Assembly: GCF_000204055.1 (NCBI RefSeq) | Contig: NW_006768775.1 | Span: 1,260,322 to 1,324,321, forward strand | DNA from: Melampsora larici-populina 98AG31 | Taxonomy: Eukaryota > Basidiomycota > Pucciniomycetes > Pucciniales > Melampsoraceae | Direction: 5' to 3' | Length of the DNA stretch: 64,000 bases | Shown: positions 22,018 to 33,645 of the stretch, in pieces | How positions within the stretch are numbered: the stretch's first letter is position 1 | How the letters are laid out: each line of letters begins with the position of its first letter | Made by a program: the position numbers and the translations under genes | The notes under the pieces: generated by a model | What the model saw: only the letters and a program-made list of their open reading frames with translations | What the model was told of the DNA's origin: nothing | The model's database searches: none

Positions 22018-23137
22018 TTACTTTTTGATTTTTGAAAGTATTGTGGGTCTTCCTATATCGATTATAGCATCTTTCCAATGAATTCCGATTTGGTAAGGTT
22101 TAAAATCCGGAAACTTTTCATCATCTGCAAATCTTTTGGATCCATTTGAGGACTTCAAACTTCCTTCAGCTTTACGTAATCCAACTCTACCCGATACATC
22201 AACCTCAAATTTCTTCCAAGTAGATGAACCAACAGAACCTAAGGTTAGGTCACCTTCTCTAAGAGGTGGTTGCGCAATGGTAGTACAAACAGGCAAATAA
22301 CTTGTTCTGAAAGGTACTCTCAAATTTTCCGGACCAAAGGAATGAAAGGTAGTCGAAAAGAATGGGATAGATGCAAACGTTGGTTGAAAGCAAACATCTG
22401 ATCCTTTTTTCAGACTAGCAAACGTGTAGGATTCGAGGGCATAAACTTTGATAGTCACCGAGCCACATGGTTCAGCTATAAACTCAAAATGTGCTAGTTT
22501 TTTGGGTACATTCCAATGCGTTCTTCCTACGCTCAATGCACGTCACATCATTAGCTACACTCTCAAGAGAATTTAAATTCAATGAGTTGAAAACTTACCA
22601 TTAAAAACTGATTGGAGCGAGGATACATATATGCAGGTAATCTGTGACATGGATCCTCCACCAAGTTCCTCGGGTACGTTGAATTTTCCAGGAACAATCA
22701 TTAGTTCGTCATATGGACCTGAGAAGATTGAGAAATGGATCCCATTAAATTCATTGTTCTAATGTCTTTTTGGTTTTAGAGGATCAAGGCAAGAGTCACT
22801 CACCAACTGGACTTGAATGATATCGAATGATTTGCACCGTACCCGTTCCACCTCGAAATTCACCGGGGGTATTCACGAATTCACGACCGGATTGATCAAT
22901 CGGATCGAAGTGACCCGGACCAAATTGGTATTCACCAGTTTCAGAATCGGTTCGGCTAAGATCTGGTGACCGTCTAGGATTACCTTCTGGTTTACCGAAT
23001 ACTGAGAGTAAAAGCCACCATGCTTCACCACGAAGCCGCCAACCTGGTGGAGCAATCTGGAAGGGATTACGAAAGTCGATCTTTTGATCAGGCTTAACGA
23101 CCTCTGCGATTTGACCAATGTTGATAGTGTCGTACAT
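22018..23137 (-). CDS. Acetoacetate-decarboxylase-like (ADC superfamily) protein
   Basis: Three exons, 23137-22804, 22718-22599 and 22526-22018, give 320 residues. The fold signature is the block around residues 105-135 (YHSSPVG, PYDELMIVPGKF), followed by ITCIYVSSLQSVFNG, HWNVPKKLAHFEF and, near the end, GIHWKDAIIDIG. Fungal proteins of the acetoacetate-decarboxylase-like superfamily share this SPVGPYDEL...PG.F layout. I do not see which lysine would be catalytic, so decarboxylase activity is not claimed; many fungal members have unknown substrates. No clear signal peptide. It stands alone, with no functionally linked neighbour. Confidence 0.6.
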
Positions 23138-23990
23138 TTTTCTGATGAGACGAAAAAAAACAAAACGCAAAAATTAAAGTCCGATTGGCTTGCTGAAATA
23201 GAAGAATGGTGTAAACTGCGTGCTACGATGACTTTGGAATTCGATTAAAGTGAAAAATGAGTATATATCTCAGAACTCAAGACACGCTGGGTAAATGATG
23301 AAGGAAACGCGAATAGACGTGGACTTTCGTTGAGAACTTGGATTTAATTAACACCGTGACCTATGCTAATCAATATTTATGAGTAGAGAGGTTATAGAGC
23401 GGTGCCTTTCCTGGCCACGGACACCGTTCAAATTGAACGAGGAATAAAAGTAAGGACAATTGATGGTCGTAAATTAACAAAACGTACGGATCACTTGATG
23501 TTATAAATCGAAGAACTCTGTCCTCTATCTCAACTTCAATGGTAGATGAATGTCGTGCTGTAATTTATCATCAAAGATAGTGGGACCCAGGTGGGGAAGA
23601 AGCTCGGCTATCAAATTAGTGCAACCGAGAGGGCCACTTGTACTCCAAGCCGTAAACTTTGAAGGCTTGACGACGAACCGAGTGTGTGATACAATTTAAA
23701 GCGCCTCAAAGAATTGAACACAAGTGAATTCGGGTTCCGGAAAATACCGAAATGATTTAGGAGTCTGTACTTGAAGAAACGAAGATGGTTAGTTGGTTGT
23801 ACGGGTGGAGAAGTGATTGCCGAGAAAGAAAGAAGTCCATATTGAGGACCGCATGATTCACTGAGATTGATTGTGATGATTGCTTGGTGATCATTGGAGT
23901 TGAAGTACAATATACGTACAAACTTCAAGAGAGCTCTTTGAATTAGTATTCATGCTGTGTGTCGAACTTGTATGTACATACTCAAATTCA
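23138..23990. other. Promoter side of the ADC-like gene; nothing else recognised
   Basis: Upstream region of the minus-strand ADC-like gene. The open frame at 23611-23928 has no recognisable feature. Confidence 0.45.
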
Positions 23991-23998
23991 TAAAGATG

Positions 23999-25521
23999 CT
24001 ACACCAGGGGGTAATGGTCCTCGGCCTCGGCCGGTTCCTGTGACGATTTCAAAGGTTTCGTCACCAGAACCACCCAGGAAGGTGTGGAACCGGTTTCGCC
24101 GAAACCGTTTCGGACACCGTTCCACGACCGCTTCTGGAACGAGCTGCATCTCGCAACCGTTTGAGAACGGCTGCAGAGGCGGTGGTGAAGCGGTTTGTTC
24201 GACACCGATTGCAATCGGTGTCGAACTGTCAATATATGAACAGTGCATCATCAAAACAGAAACTCAGTTTACCAAAGACCTCAAGAGAAAGAAGTTAGCT
24301 GGTCAGCTATCTAAATGAACGTTACCAGTTGTCTGTGAAAGCTTGACGGACCTGACTATTAGTATGAAACAAATGAATTTATGATTTAACCTATACAATG
24401 GCCAAAAACTTAACATACATGTGAGTGGCATTGATTCAGGATTTCCTTGACTGCTCTCTTCATGAGATCATGAGAACTAGAAAGAATCATGGATATAATC
24501 ATTGGATTAAGAAAACTAACTGTCCAGTGAGTTTGAATGAACTGAACTCAAGTACTGACGTAGTGATTGGATTTCCTTCCCGTAACTCGAATGTGATCTA
24601 TAGGATGAATTATCAAGTGTAAAAAGTTTTTAAGATGTTGATCATGATGAGTTATATAATTTTTCATTCATGCCTGACCTTACAAGTTGAACAACTTTGT
24701 TCCATTATGAGTGGCTCATCTAACATCCAATCATTCTGATAACGGAATTGTTCCAAAGCTCTTGATAGCGCGATACGTACAAAAAGAAAAAAAAAGATGA
24801 TATAAAAAAGTCTAGGTCAGTATAAGGTTGGGAGTCAATTAAAACTGATCTGAAAGAAAGTCCAAGAGAGACTTTTCGCAATCGATCTGCTCATTTCTGC
24901 CTTTTTTCTAAGATTCTTGATCACAATGAATATTCAAACCTTGAAGAATCTTAGATGGAAATGTGAGGGATAAAACAATTAATAAGATCATCATTATAGA
25001 ATTACTAAACATAATTGAAAAGGCAAGCTTGAGGATTAGATTAAAGCTCTGTTTTTTTTTTGGTTTTTTGGGATGTAAAGATTTTAGAAGAATTATATAC
25101 TTTTTCACCAAAATCAGATGACATTCCAAAAACATAATGAAGGTATTGAGGAATTTTAGTTTTATGAATCGGTTGACGATTTGAAAGCATAATAATATGA
25201 CACACGGGTACTCTCAACGTGGTCAGCATGGTGTAGCGGCAAGAGGCACAGTTTGGGCCTATGCTCAGTTTTGAGCCTGTGTTCAAGTCCTGCTGCTCCA
25301 TTCCCTTTTTGTAAACTCTACGCCATAACCGAGAACGTTCCAGGGACCGTGTCCAGGGGTCACCGAGGCGGTTTGCTTGCACCGCCAAAAACGGTGATGG
25401 GAACCGCATTCGTGCGGTCCCATCTGAAATCGTCTCAGAAACAATGCAAGTAGTTTAAAACCGTGATGGCAAGAAAACGGCTTCGAAAACCGTTTTCTTG
25501 CCGTAAGTTTACCCCCTGGTG
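23999..25521. mobile_element. Non-autonomous DNA transposon, 1.5 kb, 8-bp target duplication
   Basis: Flanked by the perfect 8-bp direct repeat TAAAGATG (23991-23998 and 25522-25529). The ends share CACCAGGGGGTAA in inverted orientation (24002-24014 and 25509-25521); the left end has three extra bases outside it. The subterminal parts are rich in accgttt/cggtttc palindromic motifs. No transposase is encoded. The 8-bp duplication and the motif-rich ends suit the hAT superfamily, which remains tentative. Confidence 0.75.
25222..25300 (+). other. tRNA-like sequence (pseudo-tRNA or SINE head)
   Basis: An A-box-like tggtgtagcgg (25229-25239) and a B-box gttcaagtcc (25281-25290) are followed by a ctgctgctcca end that pairs partly with cagca at the 5' side. 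The T-stem does not pair properly and A-to-B spacing is about 8 nt longer than usual, so a functional tRNA is unlikely. It lies inside the 1.5-kb element. Confidence 0.45.
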
Positions 25522-25529
25522 TAAAGATG

Positions 25530-26530
25530 GTCTTGTTAAATACAAAAAGCTCCGGTATCAATTCTTAAGATGCGCCCTTTGATGAGTTTAGCCCACCACC
25601 TACATACATATTTAGCTGTCATCCGGAGGGTGCACCTGGCTCACCACCGGAATCTTCCTTGGCGTCGGATGTTTCTGGAAGCCTGTCCAGGAATTTCTTT
25701 AAGATCACTGTCCACTACAATCTTTTGTACATAAGCGCTACTAGCGTGTTGTGTTAAGCTTAACTGTGTTGTGTACACGTTTGCAGAGCTATCAGAATAC
25801 CCTTATAGTGAGTTGTACAATTCTAAATAAACCCCCATTTCTAATAATCTTTTATTCATATGATTTGAGATAACGGACGAGACTTTCCAGTGAAGTTAAC
25901 TAAAGAGCTTAAAAGCTATCACCGATAACTTAAACTCAAGTTATGGAAAGAACTCGGCGTTCAAAGAACACACTTAAAGAGATTCCGAAATAAAAAGATT
26001 CGAGTCTAGAATCTAGAGACTTTTGGTTGAGGGTTTACAAAGACAAAGACTGGAAAGCCTGTAAAACCGAGACCCTTAACCTTCAAGACTTTGTGTGGTT
26101 TGACAAACCTATTTTGTTAATTTATTATTTGTCATCGTAATTTGACTCATTGTAATTTGCGATGGTCTAACTCATACAACAGATGTGTTGTGGTATCTCT
26201 CTTTTTTCGGATATGGTTTGATATAGAGCCTACATATATGCTTCAGATGTCTTGGACTGAAATTCCTGAAGCATATCTTAAACTTAAAGATACCCCTCCT
26301 ACTTTCAAGGAGTGACCAGTCTGCCCTTGATAGCCCCCGGCGTGCCAGGGTTTTTGACATGTGTTTGTAACTATTTGCTTCGTTAGAGTTATTCTTACTC
26401 CTCTTTCTTCGTAGCTGAAAAGAGGGTCCTCGTCTTGACAAGTCTGAGCGAACTCGCCCTGGCTGTTTTGGCGCCTATGGGCATTATAATGGCCTCCATT
26501 ATTTTTCCGCTTGATTTTATCGTGACATCT
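25530..26530. other. Intergenic, nothing recognised
   Basis: No supported gene or RNA; mixed AT-rich sequence. Confidence 0.45.
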
Positions 26531-26738
26531 GCACTGCCAGCATAGATGCCTCGGGTTGCGGAATCCGAGGCATCATCGGAGGTAAAACCTCGGACAAGGT
26601 CTGTCCAAGGTTTTTGTCCGAGGTAATCTTCTGCACTGGGAGTTGCCTTGGATCAAAACCTCGGACAGTTTCTGTTGGAGGTTGGTGTTCCGATAATACC
26701 TTGGATTGAAAAATCCGAGGTAAATATGTTGGCGGTGC
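26531..26738. mobile_element. Possible MITE, about 0.2 kb
   Basis: Ends gcactgccagcatagatgcc and, reversed, gcaccgccaacatatttacc form an imperfect terminal inverted repeat. The interior carries several copies of cctcgga/tccgagg. No clear target duplication was found. Confidence 0.4.
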
Positions 26739-27645
26739 TGAGTTACTTATGATTTTTGAAGTGTCTTGTTTATCTCCCGTCATTTCTTCTAAATGTAAAA
26801 AGCTCCATATGTAGCTGATGGCATCTACCCCCGATGAGCTACCCTATTTCAAACAATGTCGCATACACTGAGTGATAAGAAAAAGGTTTGTTTATCTTGT
26901 AAAGGTGTCCAAAAATACAACCCACTATAAGCTTATTTCCTCTGATAGAACTTTTCAAAGTAGCAGGAAGCATTTTGCAAGGAAGTTGAGCAATGTTTTG
27001 AAGTTCTGCAGGCACAATTTGCTATCATTTTTGGGTCATCCAGAGCATGGAATACTGGTAGATGGGAGGCTATCATGTGATCTTGTGTGATCATGTACAA
27101 CATGATTGTGGAAGATGAACAAGCACTCAGGGGACTGATTGAACCTAGGCCCACCCATGGGCCATGGAGAACGAGGGTTCCTGAAGCTCCAAGTCAACCA
27201 AAAGTGATGATGGGGAAGAAGACGAAGCAGAGAGTTGGACAACTGGGAAAAAAAACAAAAGCATTTGTATTCCTTAGTGCTGCATCTTGATCCTGCACAT
27301 TTGACAAGTATATGTAGGAATAGGTTCTACAGGAACTGGGTTAAAAATAAAGGGTGGAAGGAGTCTGACACCTTATCAATAATATGCGGGGATTGATAGT
27401 GATCATGTAGTACTAGGGAAAACTTTCATAACATATGATTTCTATCCAGGATCAAAAAAGAAAATAATCAGAGAAATCAAAGTCACACAAAAACAGCTGA
27501 ATGACAAATTTCCAGGTTCTACATGATGAAGGAGAAAATTGGAGCTCAAGACTAGCTTGATATCATAACATTCAAGGCCAAAAAAAAATCAAGAAAATCA
27601 CCCAAAACATAAGGGTAAACGCACTGATATAGACATAATCTCAAT
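26739..27645. other. Intergenic, nothing recognised
   Basis: No supported gene. Short frames at 26872-27290 overlap on both strands and show no domain. Confidence 0.45.
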
Positions 27646-27824
27646 TACGGGATACAAAGTACAAATCCGGACTCGTGCCCAGAAGTCCAGTTTCCCGGAC
27701 ACAAGGGAAAAACTGGGCAAAACTTAATTCCCACCTCACTGCCCAATTCTCTGCCCAGATCTGATCTCCGCTCAGATTCCACGCACCCAATTCAATACCC
27801 ACATACCAGAATAACTTTAATTTC

Positions 27825-30800
27825 ATGTCGTCGTCTCAAGATATACCCTCCGATACCTTCAATTCCCATGACCCTTCTTCCGAACCAGATCCTAACGCTA
27901 CTCATCTCCAACTGGACCCTTCAACTCTCAGTCAGGTGCTCACTGGCGCGATTCAACTAGCTCAATCCGCCGGCTCAAGTGTTCCCAACAAAAACAAAAT
28001 GCCCAAAGCTAAGAAACCTCGTAAATCAAAAGCAGATCAACCCAAACCGCGCTCGCCTCCTAAGTCAAAAAGTCGGAAACCAAGATCGAAGAAGTCCAAA
28101 AAGCCGAAATCTGATGATGAAAGTTCTAATGACGAGGATGAGAAGGGCCGCAGGACAACAATTCATTGGGAAAATGATGATAATGGGGCAACACCGGAAC
28201 CACTCCGATACGATACCAATTTCAGCCCATCCTTGTATTGGAGCGGTGTTACCGCTATGGTGGCTCCGATATCACTCCGATATTTTTTTTTAACAAACTC
28301 TCTCAAGATATTGGAGTGGTAAAACCGCTCCGATACCGCTATATAGCGGCGATATGGCTCGAAAAAAGAAACAAAAAATGAATTTCAAAAAAACCAAAAG
28401 ATAAATCAGAAAAACCAAATAAACTATCCAAAAGGTAATATAACCAAAAAAAAACTATCCAAGCAAAAGAAAATCAAAATCTTCAATATGATGAAAATGT
28501 AAATCAAGAGGAAAATAAACAGAACCCAAGAAATTCTCTATTCCTTTTGGTTTCAAGAAACCTAATCAATCACAAATCCATCTAAATCTTATAAAATCAA
28601 ACCCAATACCCAATCAAAATGTTATGAACAAGTTTTCCACATCCTAAACTCTCAAAATAACCCCTCAGCCTGGCTCCCCTCAAATAAAAACCCCCTCAAA
28701 CTGTTTCTTCAACCTAAATCTTTAGTTTTACTAACAATCAATCCATCTAAAATCTTAGCCCCTTCCAAAGCTAAAAAGAAATCACAAAACTCAATCAACA
28801 ATCCTTTCTCCAAGAAAACTAAAAAAAAGACTTAATTCATCTTTAGGTTTTTTTGGTGCATAAGGGAAAAAAATGTTACATACCAATTTCCCATCTAGAA
28901 GATTTAATAACTTGATAAATCATTTAAATTAATCCAATCAAATCGATTTGACAATCTACCACCACTTCCATATCCTTTGAATTCTCCGGACAACTAGTAT
29001 ATATCTAAACATCAACCCCCCGAAAAAAATACAATAAGTTGAGTTCATTTTTCTTCTTTGGGGAAGAAGAAGAGAAAAAAGTAAAAAAGGGACAAATCGT
29101 ATCAGGATACCTCATAGCAATCTCTAAACTATTTTGTTTTGGATCATGATGATAAGACAATCTTCGATTCCGATCTCAATTCCGGTCTCGATTCCATTAC
29201 CTTTGGAAGATCAGAAAGTGGGACAAACCACAAGTTGGCCACCACTGAAAAAGTTTCCAAGCGCTGTCCATCGTATGAGAATTGAGAATTGGTACTAGAT
29301 GGTGGTGTTCATGGTTTTGAAGTCGATGTGGCTTATACAAGGGAGGTGGTGGGTAAGAGATCAATGGCTGTGGACAGACCCTGGACCGGGTCCAGGGTAT
29401 GTATGGTTTTTAACCGCTATATATCGGACCAACCTCGGACCCGGCCGTTATCGGAGCGGTCACTCCGATACCATTTTTTGGGCCTCTGGATGGCGAAGCG
29501 GTTCCACCGCTATATATGGCGGTGGATATATTGGTGTAAAAACCGCTCCGATACCGCTCCGACACCGCTAAAAGTGGCGGAGCGGTTCCGGTATTGAATG
29601 GGGCGGGGAAATCTTCGATGTACTTATTGCTCAATTGGCTTACAGATGAACATAATTTCAGTAGATTCAAAGATAACAAATCTGAAAAGCGAGCTGTGGC
29701 TGAAGAGATTGAAAGGTATTTCATTGATAATGGAATCACTTGGCGAGATGCGAACACGATCCGGAAAAAGGTAGATCTTTTTGTCTTATTCAAGTTTCTT
29801 TCCTTTTGTGATGTCTCAGTCTCGCTTTATTGATTTCTTTATAAATCAATATTCTTCTACAGATTATGCGATTAGAAGAGGCTTGGCGCAAAGCCGATGG
29901 TGAGCAAAACCGGACTGGCCAAGGCACTTTGATGACAGCGAAGGAAGTTAAGGCTGCGAAAGGTTGGGCTGATGATAATCCTGAGTGGATTAAAATGGAG
30001 AAGTTAGCATTCGGTAAGCAATCATGCTTGATCTTTGCATGTTTCCCTTATTCTAATGTCTCTTCTCGCATTCTTCTTAGTATCTATCTTGAAGAAGTGT
30101 AGATACTTCGTGGAACTGGAGCCCGACATGCTAACGTCAGACTCTCTGCCGCGCACGGTTTACCTGCACCTACTCAAGACCTTGAAAGCGAAGTTCAAAT
30201 CAAGCGTGATTCAAGAGAACATTCAGTTAATTCGAATCTAGGTTATGAGGAGCTTCAAAGCCGTTCGATGCAAGAGGCATTATCGACTAATGCTGTGGAA
30301 GAAGGTTTAAACAGTGGTTCTGAAGAGCCCACTATGGAAGACTTCATGAATGTCTTGAATGACAAAGATGAAATTACAGATGACGGTCAACCCCCTTACA
30401 CACCCACCCCATTCCAAGCGAGAGAATCTAATCAAGCCCAATCTCAAACTCAAACGATGTCTTCATCACTCAAGCGCACAGGTTCTAGAAACTCAGTGGA
30501 CTCTACTAGCGTTGGGACCTTCAGCAAAAGGAGCCAAACTTCTGGTTTGGCGTCATCAATTCAGGGTCTCTTACAAGGACACCATTTCGGATCAACCCCA
30601 CTACAAGCGAGTTCAAATGTCTGAGCGGATCCAAACATCAATTCTTTGGAGCAACAAGTCTTTTTTAAACATGGTCAAAGTATGGAACGTTTGGCTCAGG
30701 TAGTTGAAAACATGGGTAGCTCTATTTGTGGACAACAACCGAAACAAACCGAGTTCAGCCCTGAAGAAGCAAAGAAAAAATCTCAGATTGAACTGGAATT

Positions 30801-31035
30801 GGTCGATGTGAAGTTAAGTAGTGATAAGTTTGATTTGGACTCGCAAAAGGAAAAACATTCACTTGAGATGAAACAAATGAAAGAGGAATATGAACATCAA
30901 CAAGTGGCTAGAAATGCTCACCTGATTAGTACCTTGATGAAAGAGCATAATCTCAGCCTTCAGGACGCAATGCTTGCTGCACAACACGCACAATCAATGA
31001 TGCAATCGACTTCCGGTTCCGGTTCAGGTGTTTGA
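27825..31035 (+). pseudogene. Harbinger Myb/SANT-like partner gene, interrupted
   Basis: The first exon begins MSSSQDIPSD, has a K/P-rich basic region, then RRTTIHWENDDNG at its end. The reading continues after the nested insertion (28189-29596) with GKSSMYLLLNWLT, a Myb/SANT-like helix region (exon to 29770, next exon from 29863, with RLEEAWRKAD and GWADDNPEW). Further 3' exons (from about 30080) give a Q/S/T-rich region, with an in-frame TGA at 30622-30624, then a charged coiled-coil-like tail ending at 31035. These proteins are thought to bind element ends together with the transposase. The insertion, the TGA and an unresolved frame near 30080-30110 make it a pseudogene. Confidence 0.75.
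28189..29596. mobile_element. Nested hAT-like non-autonomous element, 1.4 kb
   Basis: It splits a codon run of the Harbinger partner gene. The direct repeat AATGGGG flanks it (28182-28188 and 29597-29603), and the ends form an inverted repeat of 17/19 (CAACACCGGAACCACTCCG and CAATACCGGAACCGCTCCG). The CA start and a 7-8-bp duplication fit hAT. Subterminal ccgctccgatacc and ccgctatat motifs recur in both orientations. The interior is AT-rich and encodes nothing. Confidence 0.85.
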
Positions 31036-31190
31036 ATACTTATATCTCTTATACTTTATTTTTGGACTTCCTCAAAACTTCAAATCTTTAAAAAAAAATT
31101 AAAACCTCTTCCAATTCATTTTTTTTATTTGTTTTACATCCCTTTTTGATATCTAAAATGATTCCTCTTAGTATTAAATAGGTGTCAATT

Positions 31191-31373
31191 GTCTTGCTCT
31201 TGCTTGTTTGCACTCAATCTGAAAACTTTCTTTTTGAAATCAAATTTGTCTCGCTCTTGCTTGTTGGCACTCAATCTGATCAATTGTCTCGCTCTTGCTT
31301 GTTTGCACTCAATCTGAGTGCAAACATTTTGAAATCAAATTTGTCTCGCTCTTGCTTGTTTGCACTCAATCTG
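31191..31373. repeat. Four copies of a 30-bp unit
   Basis: Core gctcttgcttg, then t-g-cactcaatctg, repeated four times with variable spacers, between the convergent Harbinger genes. It may affect transcription termination, which is only a guess. Confidence 0.8.
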
Positions 31374-31574
31374 TAAAATTTCAATTTGAAATCAAATTTT
31401 ATTATTTGCCACTTTCGAAAAGTATCAAATAGATACTTTAATTGCACCAAAAAAGAGAATACACCAAAAATAATCTTCAACCAAAAAAAGCAAGAAATTA
31501 ACTGAAACAATTCCACCACAATGAGATCACCAAATCTAAGTAGTAAATTTAAGTTATGTAATATAATAAATATC

Positions 31575-33248
31575 TTAATCATTTTGTCTGGTCATTATAA
31601 ATTCAGCAAACAGTTGATCTCTTTGACGTGTATCTCGCTCAGTTCTTAAAATTGGATTGTCATTTTCAAAATTCGGGGCACCAGGAGGTGCGTGTCGACG
31701 GCGTGGTTGGTATTTGAGAGCTTTGTCTAACGTACCCAGTACTCCAGACCAGTCCTCTTTGATTGAGATGAGGAAGTTATGTAAGATCAAACATACTTCG
31801 ATCCACTGGTTAGCATGCAACGCAGTCAAGGCGTCCTTGATCACTAATCTAAGTTCCTTTAAAGATTGAAATCTGCCTTTCAACATTCCGTTACAATGTT
31901 CGATGATAACCCGTAACACACTGATTGCTTTATTGAAAGCGTCTTCATCAGATCGAAGGCTGTGACCAGCACATCGTTTGAGACAAGGAATCACCACATC
32001 GGATACCGTATACGCGGAGTCAGCTAGTATATACTCATCTGGTTCAAAATAATCGTCAGGATTTTCGAACAACTAGATGTATGCAAAAAGGCAATATGAT
32101 TAGTAAGAGTGTGAGTCAATTAGTTACATCAACGAGACAGACCTTTGATGACCGGAACACCCGCTGGTCGTGCACACTACCACACCACCCCAATTCGTAA
32201 TAAGTCACCCTCCGATGAATATCACATACCGGCATGATGTTGTACGCATAGAAGTTTTTCCGAGTCCAATAATCTTCAGGTGTCACCCGAGGAGCTGAAG
32301 CCAGGGCGATCAGGGTACCATCTACAAATCCCACGCAGTCTTTGAAGAAACTCATCGACGCAGTTTCTTCTTTCAGAGCAAAGCGTTCTTGAGGAGTTGG
32401 CCACCGCATGTACTGGTCTTTCAAACTGAGCACGGCATGGATGAACCGTTTTGTCCAATTTTGCACGCTCCCTTCTGTGGATAGAGGTGAAACGAAAATG
32501 AACCGGGAAAATCATAACTACCATTAGAAATTACAAATTGATCTTACCTGAGCAATTGAACATCCTGGCCAGATGGAAATGGTCTCCACCATTTCCTCCA
32601 GTTCCTAAGTTTGCAAGTGCCACCAACGTCTGCCACCAAACAGGAGCCTGCTTCATGTTCGAGTTGTTATGAAATACAGGATTATCTTCAATTAAATCAA
32701 TCAGCTTATTAAAAGCTAACTTTGACATTCGGGCCTGAAAAGAAACCTCACTAAGCAGGTGCAATACCAGTCACATTTAAAATTGAAGATCTGTCACTTA
32801 CGAGCTTGATGAAGCCATCGCCACCTTCAATCAGCACTTGAGAGAACCAGGCATCTCGGAGTTCCTTACGACCACGAGGTATCCTGTTTGAAACAAATCG
32901 CTTATTATTTAAGATCATGAGTGCTTCATCTAGGACTTCAAGATCTGAAATAGCCTGTCGTTGCAGATGATGTCCCCAGCGAAGGAGGTTATAGTTTTGA
33001 TCCAAAGCGGGTAGCAACTCGAGAATACCGACCAGAGTTACAAGAGCAGTTTTTTTTTGATCGTCGTCTGTGATCGATTGGCGAAAGAGTGCTAAGGCGT
33101 GAAGCATCCGGAATAGGAAGTGGGCGCCAGCGATTTCGACTCCAAAGTTGGCTAGAAGGGGTAGGTTGTTGTCTCGCAGGGCTTTGCGTGTGTGACGTTC
33201 CACTTGAATTGACCGTCTGAGGGATTGCTTGCGAGCGAATCGGGGCAT
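31575..33248 (-). CDS. PIF/Harbinger transposase (DDE_Tnp_4 family)
   Basis: Four exons, 33248-32802, 32734-32548, 32474-32143 and 32072-31575, all in phase, give 487 residues. A helical N-terminal domain includes GRKELRDAWF and, in exon 2, GGNGGDHFHLARMF. The DDE core has its first Asp in GFVDGTLI, the second in GWCGSVHDQRVF, and the Glu in VIIEHCNGMLKGRF; LADSAYTVSDVV lies between. The order and spacing are those of Harbinger transposases, which cut and paste with 3-bp duplications. I chose ATG 33248 because the longer frame upstream runs into the terminal inverted repeat. No internal stop is visible, so it could still be active, in contrast to its broken partner gene. Confidence 0.9.
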
Positions 33249-33645
33249 GGAGTTGGTGGTGAGGAGTTTGGATGCTGAGGAGTTCGCAGGGTTAGAGTTA
33301 GATGAGGTGAAACTGGCTGATGGAGGATTCAAAGCTGGACTCGTGCCCAGAAGTCCAGAGTACAGATTTACCGCCAAAAATGGAATTCGGACTTCTGGGC
33401 ACGTGCCCGGGCACGAGTCCGGATTTGTACTTTGTATCCCGTAAATGTTCCATAGAATGATTGGAAGAACCAATTAGCCTCACATCAGAAGAAAGATCAA
33501 AAAAATAAACAACAAGAGTACACATCCACTATGCAAACACAATTCATCAACCATAATCTATATGTATGTTACTTGTGATGTTGTAATTGGAAATGAAATG
33601 ATCATTATGATATGTATAAAACTAGTTGCCGTGGTAAACTACTAC

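Larger units (their letters stand above)
27646..33443. mobile_element. PIF/Harbinger DNA transposon with nested insertion
   Basis: A 5,798-bp element bounded by perfect 35-bp terminal inverted repeats starting TACGGGATACAAAG (27646-27680 and 33409-33443) and a 3-bp direct repeat AAT (27643-27645 and 33444-33446). It encodes the classic pair: a Myb/SANT-like protein (plus strand) and a DDE transposase (minus strand), transcribed towards each other. The right end has an extra 12-bp gggcacgtgccc between the repeat and the shared inner agaagtcc. The Myb-like gene is broken; the transposase looks intact. Confidence 0.92.

Noticed and set aside
25222..25300. Functional tRNA gene
   Set aside because: The T-stem and acceptor stem do not pair well, so it is listed only as tRNA-like.
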